This document shows, in pieces, positions 55,659-62,960 of a DNA stretch of 64,000 nucleotides (its first letter is position 1; the number at the start of each line of letters is the position of its first letter). A model generated the notes under the pieces. That model did no database searches. It was given only the letters and a program-made list of their open reading frames with translations, and was not told the DNA's origin. This DNA is from Marinobacter sp. BW6 (lineage in GTDB: Bacteria > Pseudomonadota > Gammaproteobacteria > Pseudomonadales > Oleiphilaceae). The DNA is taken from contig NZ_VIRN01000064.1 of NCBI RefSeq assembly GCF_008107725.1, positions 620,001-684,000 on the forward strand, written 5' to 3'. Made by a program: the position numbers and the translations under genes.

Positions 55659-56711
55659 ATGAACATGCCCTTGAACACTGAGCTGTCGCACCAGGAAGCG
55701 GAGTCACCACTCAGCCACAGAGAGGAAGTGGTTCTGCCAACGCCGGCGGAGCTCAAGTTGCAGATGCCTGCCAGCGACTCTGTCGTCCGGCGGGTAGACG
55801 AGCAGAGGCAGGCAATCCGAGGGATTCTGCAAGGTAACGACTGCAGAACCCTGATCGTGATGGGGCCTTGCTCCATCCACGACGAAGTGGCTGCCCTTGA
55901 GTACGGGGAGAAGCTGAAGGCGCTGGCGGATGAGGTCAGTGACCGTTTCTTGATCGTTATGCGGGCGTATCTGGAGAAGCCCCGAACCACGGTCGGCTGG
56001 AAAGGGCTGCTGTACGATCCTGAGCGCACCGGAGCGGGAGATCTGAATGAAGGGCTGCGCCGTTCCCGCCGCTTGTTGCTGAACCTGGCCGCCATGGGGT
56101 TGCCCCTGGCCACGGAGGCTCTGAGCCCCTTCGCCATGGATTACCTGGGAGATCTGGTGAGCTGGACGGCTATTGGTGCTCGGACCACCGAGTCGCAGGT
56201 TCACCGCGAAATGGTCAGTGGACTGCCGATGCCGACCGGCTTCAAGAACGGCACGGATGGCGGCATTGCCGCGGCAACCAATGCCATGAAGTCGGCCTCG
56301 CATCCCCATCATCACCTTGGCGTGTCTGCTACCGGGGCGCCGGTCATGATTACCACTCGGGGGAATCCTGACACCCACCTGGTGTTGCGCGGTGGTCGCG
56401 GCATTACCAACTACGATGCGGCAAGTATTGAGCAAGCCGTTGGCAGCCTGGTGGAAGCGGGATTGTCCACAACGGTGATGGTGGACTGTAGCCATGATAA
56501 TGCTTGTAGGCAGGCCGAGCGACAGCTGGATATCGCCCGGGAAGTGATAGCCCAGCGCCGTGCCGGCAACCGCCATATCCGCGGCCTGATGCTGGAAAGC
56601 TTCCTGGAGCCGGGCCGCCAGGACGATGGCGAAGACCTGCGTTACGGCTGTTCGATTACCGATCCGTGTCTGGGATGGGCCCAGACGGAGGCTCTGATCC
56701 GCTCACTGTAG
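55659..56711 (+). CDS. 3-deoxy-7-phosphoheptulonate (DAHP) synthase, class I
   Basis: Condenses phosphoenolpyruvate and erythrose-4-phosphate, the entry step of the shikimate pathway. The 350-residue type I alpha enzyme (AroF/G/H family) has LIVMGPCSIHD, MRAYLEKPRTTVGWKG, IGARTTESQ, MPTGFKNGTDG and VDCSHDN, carrying the PEP, E4P and metal contacts. Which aromatic amino acid inhibits it cannot be told by eye. Upstream is a leader peptide rich in Phe/Trp/Tyr and an attenuator. The 3' end overlaps the convergent LysE gene by 56 bases. Confidence 0.95.
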   Translation: MNMPLNTELSHQEAESPLSHREEVVLPTPAELKLQMPASDSVVRRVDEQRQAIRGILQGNDCRTLIVMGPCSIHDEVAALEYGEKLKALADEVSDRFLIVMRAYLEKPRTTVGWKGLLYDPERTGAGDLNEGLRRSRRLLLNLAAMGLPLATEALSPFAMDYLGDLVSWTAIGARTTESQVHREMVSGLPMPTGFKNGTDGGIAAATNAMKSASHPHHHLGVSATGAPVMITTRGNPDTHLVLRGGRGITNYDAASIEQAVGSLVEAGLSTTVMVDCSHDNACRQAERQLDIAREVIAQRRAGNRHIRGLMLESFLEPGRQDDGEDLRYGCSITDPCLGWAQTEALIRSL

Positions 56712-57327
56712 ACAGCAGCAGTTGGCCGGCCAGCAACAACAGAACGCCTCCCATCAGCCGGTCGAGCCAGTGGCCAAACCGGTTAAACCCCCGGCGGACC
56801 CGGGGCAGGGTAAAGAAAACGGCAACCATGGCAAACCAGAGCCCGGTGGCCAGGGCCATGTAAATGCCGTAGCCGGCCTGGAGCGCGATGGGCGTGCCGG
56901 GGCTGATCACAACAGAGAACAGGGAGACAAAAAACAGCGTTGCCTTGGGATTCAGAGCATTGGTCAGAAAGCCCAGTCGCAGGGCTGCGAGACCGGATTG
57001 TCCACCGGTCGGGTCCTGATCCACATGAACGCCACCGGCCCGGGCCCGCAGACACTGTATGGCAATCCAGGCAAGGTAGAGGGCTCCCAGTACCTTGAGC
57101 ACATTAAAGAGCATGATCGATTGCTGGATCAGCAGGCCAATCCCCAATAGGGAATAGCAAACATGCACAAGAATTCCACCACCGATGCCGATGGCCGTTA
57201 GCAGCGCGTTCCTCCGGCTCTGGCAGAGTGCCTGTCTGAGCATCACGGCAAAATCCGGCCCCGGACTTGCCACTGCCAGCAAGTGGACAAGGGCGACTGT
57301 CAGAAATTCCGGCCAGTAACTCTGCAT
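56656..57327 (-). CDS. LysE/RhtB family amino-acid exporter
   Basis: A 223-residue membrane protein with about six helices. It has the family start VHLLAVASPGPDFAVMLRQAL and the second block NPKATLFFVSLFSVV. Members export amino acids such as lysine, threonine or homoserine lactone; the substrate here is unknown. The ATG at 57327 is supported by AAGGAG 9 bases upstream. Its 3' end lies antisense to the last 56 bases of the DAHP synthase gene. Confidence 0.9.
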   Translation of the reverse strand: MQSYWPEFLTVALVHLLAVASPGPDFAVMLRQALCQSRRNALLTAIGIGGGILVHVCYSLLGIGLLIQQSIMLFNVLKVLGALYLAWIAIQCLRARAGGVHVDQDPTGGQSGLAALRLGFLTNALNPKATLFFVSLFSVVISPGTPIALQAGYGIYMALATGLWFAMVAVFFTLPRVRRGFNRFGHWLDRLMGGVLLLLAGQLLLSTVSGSEPPSGPIPDTDR

Positions 57328-57500
57328 ATCCCCAACTCCTTTCCTGTGCCTGCCGTTGGCTGAAAAGTCTGACAGCATAGGCCGAATCCATGCTTTTTTC
57401 ACGCTGTGGGTGAAACTTGCCACGGCTTCTATACTGTGTTCACACCCTTCCCAATCTTCCCTGTTCCCCGATGCCGGGAATGCCTGTCTGGAGACCTTGT

Positions 57501-58943
57501 ATGGAAAAGCGAGCCGTAGACGTTGCCATTATCGGAGCTGGTACCGCCGGTATGGTGGCTTACCAGCGTGTGCGCAAAGCGACTGACAAGGTCGTGTTAA
57601 TCGAGGGCAATCAGTACGGGACCACCTGCGCCAGAGTCGGGTGTATGCCCAGCAAATTGCTGATTGCCGCCGCCGAAAATGCCCATCAGATGCAGCTTGG
57701 GGATCTCTTTGGTGTGTCTGCCGGAGGTATCAGGATTGATGGCACGCGGGTTATGGAACGGGTGCGAACTGAGCGGGACCGTTTCGTCTCTTCGGTGATT
57801 GACTCGGTTGAGAAGTTTCCGGAAGCGCACCGTCTGAAGGGCCACGCCCGATTTATCGGCCCGAATCGCCTGATGGTTGACGGCAACCTCGAGGTTGAGG
57901 CCGTCCGGATCATCATCGCGACCGGTTCCCGGCCCAACATTCCCGGGTTTCTGACTGAAGCCAAGGACCGGCTGGTGGTAAACGACGATATCTTCGAATG
58001 GCAGGATCTCCCCGACTCGGTCGCGGTGTTCGGTCCGGGCGTAATTGGTCTTGAGCTTGGGCAGGCCCTTAGCAGACTGGGCGTGCGGGTCCGTATGTTC
58101 GGGGTTGGCGGCGCGGTCGGTCCGATCCAGGATGACACCATTCGAGACTACGCACTGAAAATGTTTAACAACGAATTTCCGCTGGCCCCGGATTCGGATG
58201 TAACGAAAGTTGAGCGAGTCGAAGACGGTGTTGCCATTACCTTTGCGAATGGCACTGCCGGTGAAACGACGGAAACCTTCGATTACCTGTTAGCGGCAAC
58301 CGGGCGTCGGCCCAACGTTGACGGGTTGGACATCCAGAATGCCGGTATCGAGCTGGATGAAAAGGGCATGCCCCTGTTTGATCCCCATACCCTGCGTTGT
58401 GGCCAGAGCCACATATTCATCGCCGGCGATGCCAATAACAGTTTGCCGCTGTTGCATGAGGCGGCCGACGAGGGCCGGATCGCGGGCGACAATGCTGCCT
58501 CATACCCGGAGGTACGAACCGGCCTTCGCCGGACGCCGTTGGCTGTGGTTTTCACCGATCCGCAGATTGCGACGGTCGGGTTGACCATTCACGAAGTGAA
58601 CGAGCGTTGTCGAGGCTGTTTCGCCGTGGGAGAGGTGTCCTTCGAGGATCAGGGCCGCAGTCGGGTGATCGGCAAAAACCGGGGTTTACTGAGAGTTTAT
58701 GGTGAACATGGCAGTGGGCTCTTTATGGGCGCGGAGATGTTTGGCCCGGCGGCGGAGCATATTGCCCATCTGCTTGCATGGTCCGCCCAGCGAAGACTGA
58801 CGGTCACCGAAATGTTGGAAATGCCGTTTTACCATCCGGTCATTGAGGAAGGATTGAGGACTGCCCTGAAAGATCTAAACCGCAACCTCAATATCGGACC
58901 GGCGCCAGAAGAGGGCTGCACCGATTGTGGGCCGGGCGTCTGA
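57501..58943 (+). CDS. dihydrolipoyl dehydrogenase-like flavoprotein disulfide reductase
   Basis: A 480-residue pyridine-nucleotide disulfide reductase. It has the FAD motif IGAGTAGMVAYQ (11-22), redox pair Cys43/Cys48 in TTCARVGCMPSK, the NAD-binding GPGVIGLELGQ, and the dimer-domain HPVIEEGL with His and Glu as proton relay. The active-site spacing CxxxxC is normal, but TTCARVGC departs from the usual CLNVGC, and the tail ends in a CTDCGPGV Cys pair. No pyruvate or oxoglutarate dehydrogenase genes are near, so it may serve another disulfide substrate. GGAG precedes the ATG. Confidence 0.88.
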   Translation: MEKRAVDVAIIGAGTAGMVAYQRVRKATDKVVLIEGNQYGTTCARVGCMPSKLLIAAAENAHQMQLGDLFGVSAGGIRIDGTRVMERVRTERDRFVSSVIDSVEKFPEAHRLKGHARFIGPNRLMVDGNLEVEAVRIIIATGSRPNIPGFLTEAKDRLVVNDDIFEWQDLPDSVAVFGPGVIGLELGQALSRLGVRVRMFGVGGAVGPIQDDTIRDYALKMFNNEFPLAPDSDVTKVERVEDGVAITFANGTAGETTETFDYLLAATGRRPNVDGLDIQNAGIELDEKGMPLFDPHTLRCGQSHIFIAGDANNSLPLLHEAADEGRIAGDNAASYPEVRTGLRRTPLAVVFTDPQIATVGLTIHEVNERCRGCFAVGEVSFEDQGRSRVIGKNRGLLRVYGEHGSGLFMGAEMFGPAAEHIAHLLAWSAQRRLTVTEMLEMPFYHPVIEEGLRTALKDLNRNLNIGPAPEEGCTDCGPGV

Positions 58944-58961
58944 ACCGACCCTTGATCGGAA

Positions 58962-59237
58962 TCAACAGGTGTGGGCCTGGGTGTGAATTACAGGTGCCGT
59001 TGAAGCCCTTGTATCACGCTGACGGCGGGCCCAGATCTTTTCATGGAAGAAATAGGCCACCGTGTTTATTGCCGGTTCTACCATGGCGATCAGGCTTCCG
59101 ATCAGGAGGTCACCAGTGAGCAGGTAAGCCACGGTAAAGGCGACGGTGAAATGAGTGAGGGCGAAAGTTACCGTCTTGATCAGCGACTGGTCGCCATTCG
59201 TGCCATGGTTGTGTACGAACAGTTTTAACGCGCTCAT
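58962..59237 (-). CDS. DUF2061 family small membrane protein
   Basis: A 91-residue protein with two hydrophobic helices (FALTHFTVAFTVAYLLTG and LIGSLIAMVEPAINTVAYFFHEKIW), matching DUF2061. The Thr/His and Glu residues in the helices and the FHEKIW motif are family features. Function unknown. The ATG at 59237 has GGAGAC upstream; the longer open frame adds residues without support. Convergent with the flavoprotein gene. Confidence 0.85.
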   Translation of the reverse strand: MSALKLFVHNHGTNGDQSLIKTVTFALTHFTVAFTVAYLLTGDLLIGSLIAMVEPAINTVAYFFHEKIWARRQRDTRASTAPVIHTQAHTC

Positions 59238-59466
59238 GGTTGTCTCCGGTATCGATCGTTGATACTGCAATTAAACGCCGGGTGAGAATGAGTGTTAAAT
59301 GAATTGCATTGAGAAGTTCGATAGCGTGGAGCTATCTTTTTGGCGGTTCACATAGAGTTATGCAGCATTACTATCGCCGAGATTAGCAAACTAAACTTCC
59401 TCGCGTTCGGCGATTGGGCTTATAGTTCCAGCAATCGCAAATACATAACTGCCAAGGAGATGCGTT

Positions 59467-59940
59467 ATGGGTAAGAATTTTATTGGTCTTGATACCGAGA
59501 AAACGGCAAAGCTCGCTGACTCTCTGAATGATCTGCTTTCCAACTACCAGATTTTTTACATGAACGTGCGTGGGTATCACTGGAACATCAAGGGCGACAA
59601 CTTCTTCGAGCTGCACGTGAAGTTCGAGGAGCTCTACGACGACCTGCTGCTCAAGATTGATGAGATTGCCGAGCGTGTGCTCACTTTGGGCCATCGACCG
59701 GCTCACGCTTACAGCACCTACATTGAGCGCTCTGAAGTGCCGGAGCGGAAGGATGTGTCCGACGGCAAGGAAGCGATGGGGAACATCGTGGAAAGTTTTG
59801 CCAAGCTGATCGGCAAACAGCGTGCACTGCTCAGCCTGGCCGGTGAAGCGGAAGATGAGGGCACCGTTGCCCTGATGAGCGACTACATTTCCCAGCAGGA
59901 GAAGACGGTCTGGATGTATCGCAGCTATCTCGGTCACTGA
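59467..59940 (+). CDS. dps: Dps-family ferritin-like DNA-binding/iron-storage protein
   Basis: A 157-residue protein that stores iron and consumes hydrogen peroxide. The inter-subunit ferroxidase ligands line up with E. coli Dps: His38 and His50 (YHWNIKGDNFFELH), Glu54, then Asp65 and Glu69 (KIDEIAERV), with Glu in place of one Asp. The short N-terminus (MGKNFIGLDTEK) has only two lysines, so DNA binding may be weaker than in E. coli. The ribosome-binding site is AAGGAG. Terminator follows. Confidence 0.94.
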   Translation: MGKNFIGLDTEKTAKLADSLNDLLSNYQIFYMNVRGYHWNIKGDNFFELHVKFEELYDDLLLKIDEIAERVLTLGHRPAHAYSTYIERSEVPERKDVSDGKEAMGNIVESFAKLIGKQRALLSLAGEAEDEGTVALMSDYISQQEKTVWMYRSYLGH

Positions 59941-59957
59941 GTCGAGCGAACTGAATG

Positions 59958-59985
59958 AATGGCGACCTCTGGGTCGCCATTTTTT
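59958..59985 (+). terminator. intrinsic terminator of dps
   Basis: A perfect 10-bp stem, AATGGCGACC (59958-59967) with GGTCGCCATT (59972-59981), with a 4-base loop and a T run, 17 bases past the dps stop. Confidence 0.88.
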
Positions 59986-60100
59986 GTCCTTTTCATCAAT
60001 TCGTAACCTTAGTGACTCGGAACTGACGCCGAAATGTCACGCCTTTGACCTAGCGTGTGTAGGGATTCTCTACATCAAGCTAACCCAGAGGCACGTTGTC

Positions 60101-61771
60101 ATGTTCCGAAAAACCCTGCTGTCCGCAGCCATAGTTTCTTCCATGCTGGGCCTGAGCGCCTGTACCGATGACGGTAACGATGGCGCGGATGGGGCAAACG
60201 GCACCAGTAAATCGTTGATCGAACTCAATGTGCTGGGAACCTATAAGGCCCCCGGCGATGTATTTGACGTGGGGGCTGCCGAGATCCTTGCCCACGACAA
60301 GGCCAATCAGCGTCTGTTCGTTGTGAATGCCGGGGCATCCACCGTGGACGTGCTCGATATTCAGGATCCCTCCCAGCCGGTTCTTTTGCAGACCATTGAT
60401 GCCACGGCCGAGGGCGCTTCGGCCAACAGCGTGGCTGTCTACGGCGACCTGGTGGCGGTGGCCATTGAGGCGGAAACCAAGCAGGACAACGGTAAAGTCG
60501 TGTTCTACAACACCACAGACCTTGGCAAAGTCGGCGAGGCCACTGTTGGCGCGCTCCCCGATATGGTCACCTTTACCCGTGACGGTATGAAAGTGCTGGT
60601 CGCCAACGAGGGTGAGCCCAGCGACGACTACACCAATGACCCGGTCGGATCCGTCAGCATTATTGATCTGTCGGCGGGCGTTGCCGGCGCCACAGTAACC
60701 ACCGCGGGTTTCGAAGGGTTCAATGCCGACGAGGTAGCCCTGAAAGCCAGCGGTGTCCGGGTGTTTGGCCCGGGCGCATCCGTGGCTCAGGACATGGAGC
60801 CGGAGTACATTGCCGTCTCACTGGACAACCAGACCGCGTGGGTCGCCCTGCAGGAAAACAATGCGGTTGCCGAACTCGATATTGAAGCCGGTGTGATCAA
60901 TGCGATCCTTCCGCTGGGCTTCAAAGACCACAGTGTGATTGGCAACGAGCTGGACGCCAGTAATCGGGACAGCGGCATCAATATCCGGAACTGGCCGGTC
61001 AAGGGCATGTATATGCCGGATTCGATGACCAGCTACGGCTACAATGGCAAGACGTACTACATCACCGCCAATGAAGGAGATTCCAGGGATTATGATGGTT
61101 TCTCCGAAGAGTTCCGACTGGGTGATTTGACCCTGGATGCCGCGGCTTTTCCGAATGCGGCTGATCTTCAGTTGGATGAGAACCTTGGTCGGATCAAGGT
61201 GACCTCTACCATGGGCGTTAGCAATGGCTGTGATCCCAGTGATCTGGCTACGGATGTAGAGGTTGACTGCGAATACAACGAAATTTACACCTATGGCGCC
61301 CGGTCATTCTCCATCTGGTCAGCCGATGGCAAGCGGGTCTTCGACAGTGGCAGCGAGTTCGAACGCATCACCGCCAGTCTCCTGCCGGACAATTTCAATG
61401 CCACCAATGACGAGAACAATTTCGATAACCGCTCTGATGACAAGGGGCCTGAGCCGGAGGCGGTAACGGTTGGCAAGATCAACGGACAGACCTTTGCGTT
61501 TATCGGTCTTGAGCGGATTGGCGGGATTATGGTCTACGACGTGACCAACCCCCAGAATCCGGAGTTCGTCCAGTACCTGAATAACCGTGATTTTTCGGTG
61601 TCGGATGCGGATTTGCAGGCGGGTATGGCCGGTGATCTTGGACCGGAAGGTGTCGCATTTATCGCCGCAGAAGACAGCCCAAATGGGCAGCCATTGCTGG
61701 CGGTGGGTAATGAAATCAGTGGAACCACCACCCTGTACGGTATTGACGTCATCGAACTGACGGCGAACTGA
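60101..61771 (+). CDS. choice-of-anchor I family lipoprotein (beta-propeller, alkaline-phosphatase-like)
   Basis: A 556-residue lipoprotein with lipobox LSAC (Cys21). The rest is a repeat-built beta-propeller with the family blocks VVNAGASTVDVLDI, FTRDGMKVLVANEGEPSDDY, AQDMEPEYIAV, YITANEGDSRDYDGFSEE and KGPEPEAVTVGKINGQTFAFIGLERIGG. Such proteins are often labelled alkaline phosphatase or esterase; the catalytic residues are not obvious. The Asp-rich loops suggest calcium binding. AGAGG lies upstream of the ATG at 60101. Confidence 0.88.
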   Translation: MFRKTLLSAAIVSSMLGLSACTDDGNDGADGANGTSKSLIELNVLGTYKAPGDVFDVGAAEILAHDKANQRLFVVNAGASTVDVLDIQDPSQPVLLQTIDATAEGASANSVAVYGDLVAVAIEAETKQDNGKVVFYNTTDLGKVGEATVGALPDMVTFTRDGMKVLVANEGEPSDDYTNDPVGSVSIIDLSAGVAGATVTTAGFEGFNADEVALKASGVRVFGPGASVAQDMEPEYIAVSLDNQTAWVALQENNAVAELDIEAGVINAILPLGFKDHSVIGNELDASNRDSGINIRNWPVKGMYMPDSMTSYGYNGKTYYITANEGDSRDYDGFSEEFRLGDLTLDAAAFPNAADLQLDENLGRIKVTSTMGVSNGCDPSDLATDVEVDCEYNEIYTYGARSFSIWSADGKRVFDSGSEFERITASLLPDNFNATNDENNFDNRSDDKGPEPEAVTVGKINGQTFAFIGLERIGGIMVYDVTNPQNPEFVQYLNNRDFSVSDADLQAGMAGDLGPEGVAFIAAEDSPNGQPLLAVGNEISGTTTLYGIDVIELTAN

Positions 61772-61788
61772 GTTCAGGGCCCGAAAGC

Positions 61789-61825
61789 AACCCGGGAGCA
61801 TCGGTATTGGCGCTTCCGGGTTTTT
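61789..61825 (+). terminator. intrinsic terminator of the choice-of-anchor I gene
   Basis: An 11-bp stem with one G-T pair (AACCCGGGAGC with GCTTCCGGGTT), a 12-base loop and TTTTT, 18 bases past the stop. Confidence 0.85.
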
Positions 61826-61835
61826 GTTGCCATCC

Positions 61836-62960
61836 TCAGACTGCGACTTGCAGTGGCGGCACTTCCTGATGCAGGAACCACTTCTCTGTTACCACCTTTC
61901 TTGTAAACCAGTGCGAGCGCATCAGGCTACTGGCCAGCGGCATCTTGACCCAGTCAGGCACCTGCCAGCCCTGATCTGCCTCCGAGGCCCGGGTGCCAAA
62001 GCGTTCGGCAATGGCATCGCCGTATACCTGCAATGAGGACGCTGAATAGTCCGGCGCATTCCGAATGACATCCGCGGCAAGCAGTGCAGATTCGATTGCT
62101 GGCCGAATGCCCTCACCGCTCTGGGTATAGGCGAGGCCAGCAGCATCGCCAATCAACATGACACCGTCGTCCACCAGTGGCCTGTCGGCATGGGCGTATA
62201 GAAGATAGGCATGGCCCTTGAAACGGCCCGGCAGATCCGCCGGAATACGCCCCGTTGACTTCATTGTTTCAACAAAGGCCTCCAGATGCCCGGTAAGCTT
62301 GTGGTTGTCTTCCCGGCCCAGACCAATATTCAGGAAATTGCCCTTACGGAACACCCAGGCGTACCCTTTGAGATCGCGGCAGAACCAGAGCTCCGGTGTA
62401 TCGCCGCGGGCCTCGCAGGCTGAGGCCTGCTCCGGCGTCATTTCAAACTCAACCTCTTTGGCGGCCACCACGGTCTCATGGCTGCCGGGGCCTTCGCCAA
62501 GCAATCTGGCAACCGGGCAGAAGTGGCCGCCGGCCCCGACCACCAGGGGCGCTTCCCAGGTGTCGTTGACCACCCAGTTGCCCTCTCGACGGACGATGGA
62601 TTTGACCGGCGTGGCCAGCTGCTTGGGGCCGTTGACACGGCTGAGCAGGTAGTCGTCGAACTCACACCGTCGGATGCCATAACTGACCACATCGCCATGA
62701 TCGTTTTCCACGGCCGGCTGACCCATCATCCCGATGCGGAAACGACGAATGGGCTGGAGGGTTCGCTCCTTTGAGTACTCATCGGGATTAAGCTTCAGGG
62801 TTTCCATGACGGCGGGGGTCACCCAGCCCGCACAGGTCTTGTCCCGTGGGAAGTCCTGCTTGTCGATGATCAGCACTTTTTTGCCGCTGTTTTCCAGGGC
62901 GCTGGCCAGGGTGGAGCCGGCAGGGCCGGCGCCGACGATGATCAGGTCGTAATAGTCCAT
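61836..62960 (-). CDS. FAD-dependent oxidoreductase, geranylgeranyl-reductase-like
   Basis: A 374-residue flavoprotein. It has N-terminal FAD motif IIVGAGPAGSTLASAL (7-22), KTCAGWVTP and the second FAD block LIGDAAGLAYTQSGEGIRPAIES. These mark the geranylgeranyl reductase / FixC-like branch that reduces or dehydrogenates lipid chains. Its start overlaps the stop of the upstream methyltransferase by one base (TGATG), so it probably acts on the same lipid. The reaction itself is not known. Confidence 0.88.
   Translation of the reverse strand: MDYYDLIIVGAGPAGSTLASALENSGKKVLIIDKQDFPRDKTCAGWVTPAVMETLKLNPDEYSKERTLQPIRRFRIGMMGQPAVENDHGDVVSYGIRRCEFDDYLLSRVNGPKQLATPVKSIVRREGNWVVNDTWEAPLVVGAGGHFCPVARLLGEGPGSHETVVAAKEVEFEMTPEQASACEARGDTPELWFCRDLKGYAWVFRKGNFLNIGLGREDNHKLTGHLEAFVETMKSTGRIPADLPGRFKGHAYLLYAHADRPLVDDGVMLIGDAAGLAYTQSGEGIRPAIESALLAADVIRNAPDYSASSLQVYGDAIAERFGTRASEADQGWQVPDWVKMPLASSLMRSHWFTRKVVTEKWFLHQEVPPLQVAV

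Noticed and set aside
59320..59341. GATAGC/GCTATC stem followed by TTTTT upstream of dps
   Set aside because: Only 6 bp and AT-containing; no plus-strand gene directly upstream needs it. Left unannotated as probably weak or fortuitous.
60028..60060. Possible PhoB box before the choice-of-anchor I gene (TGTCAC...TTGACC)
   Set aside because: Only one of the two 7-base repeats resembles CTGTCAT; spacing and second repeat do not fit.
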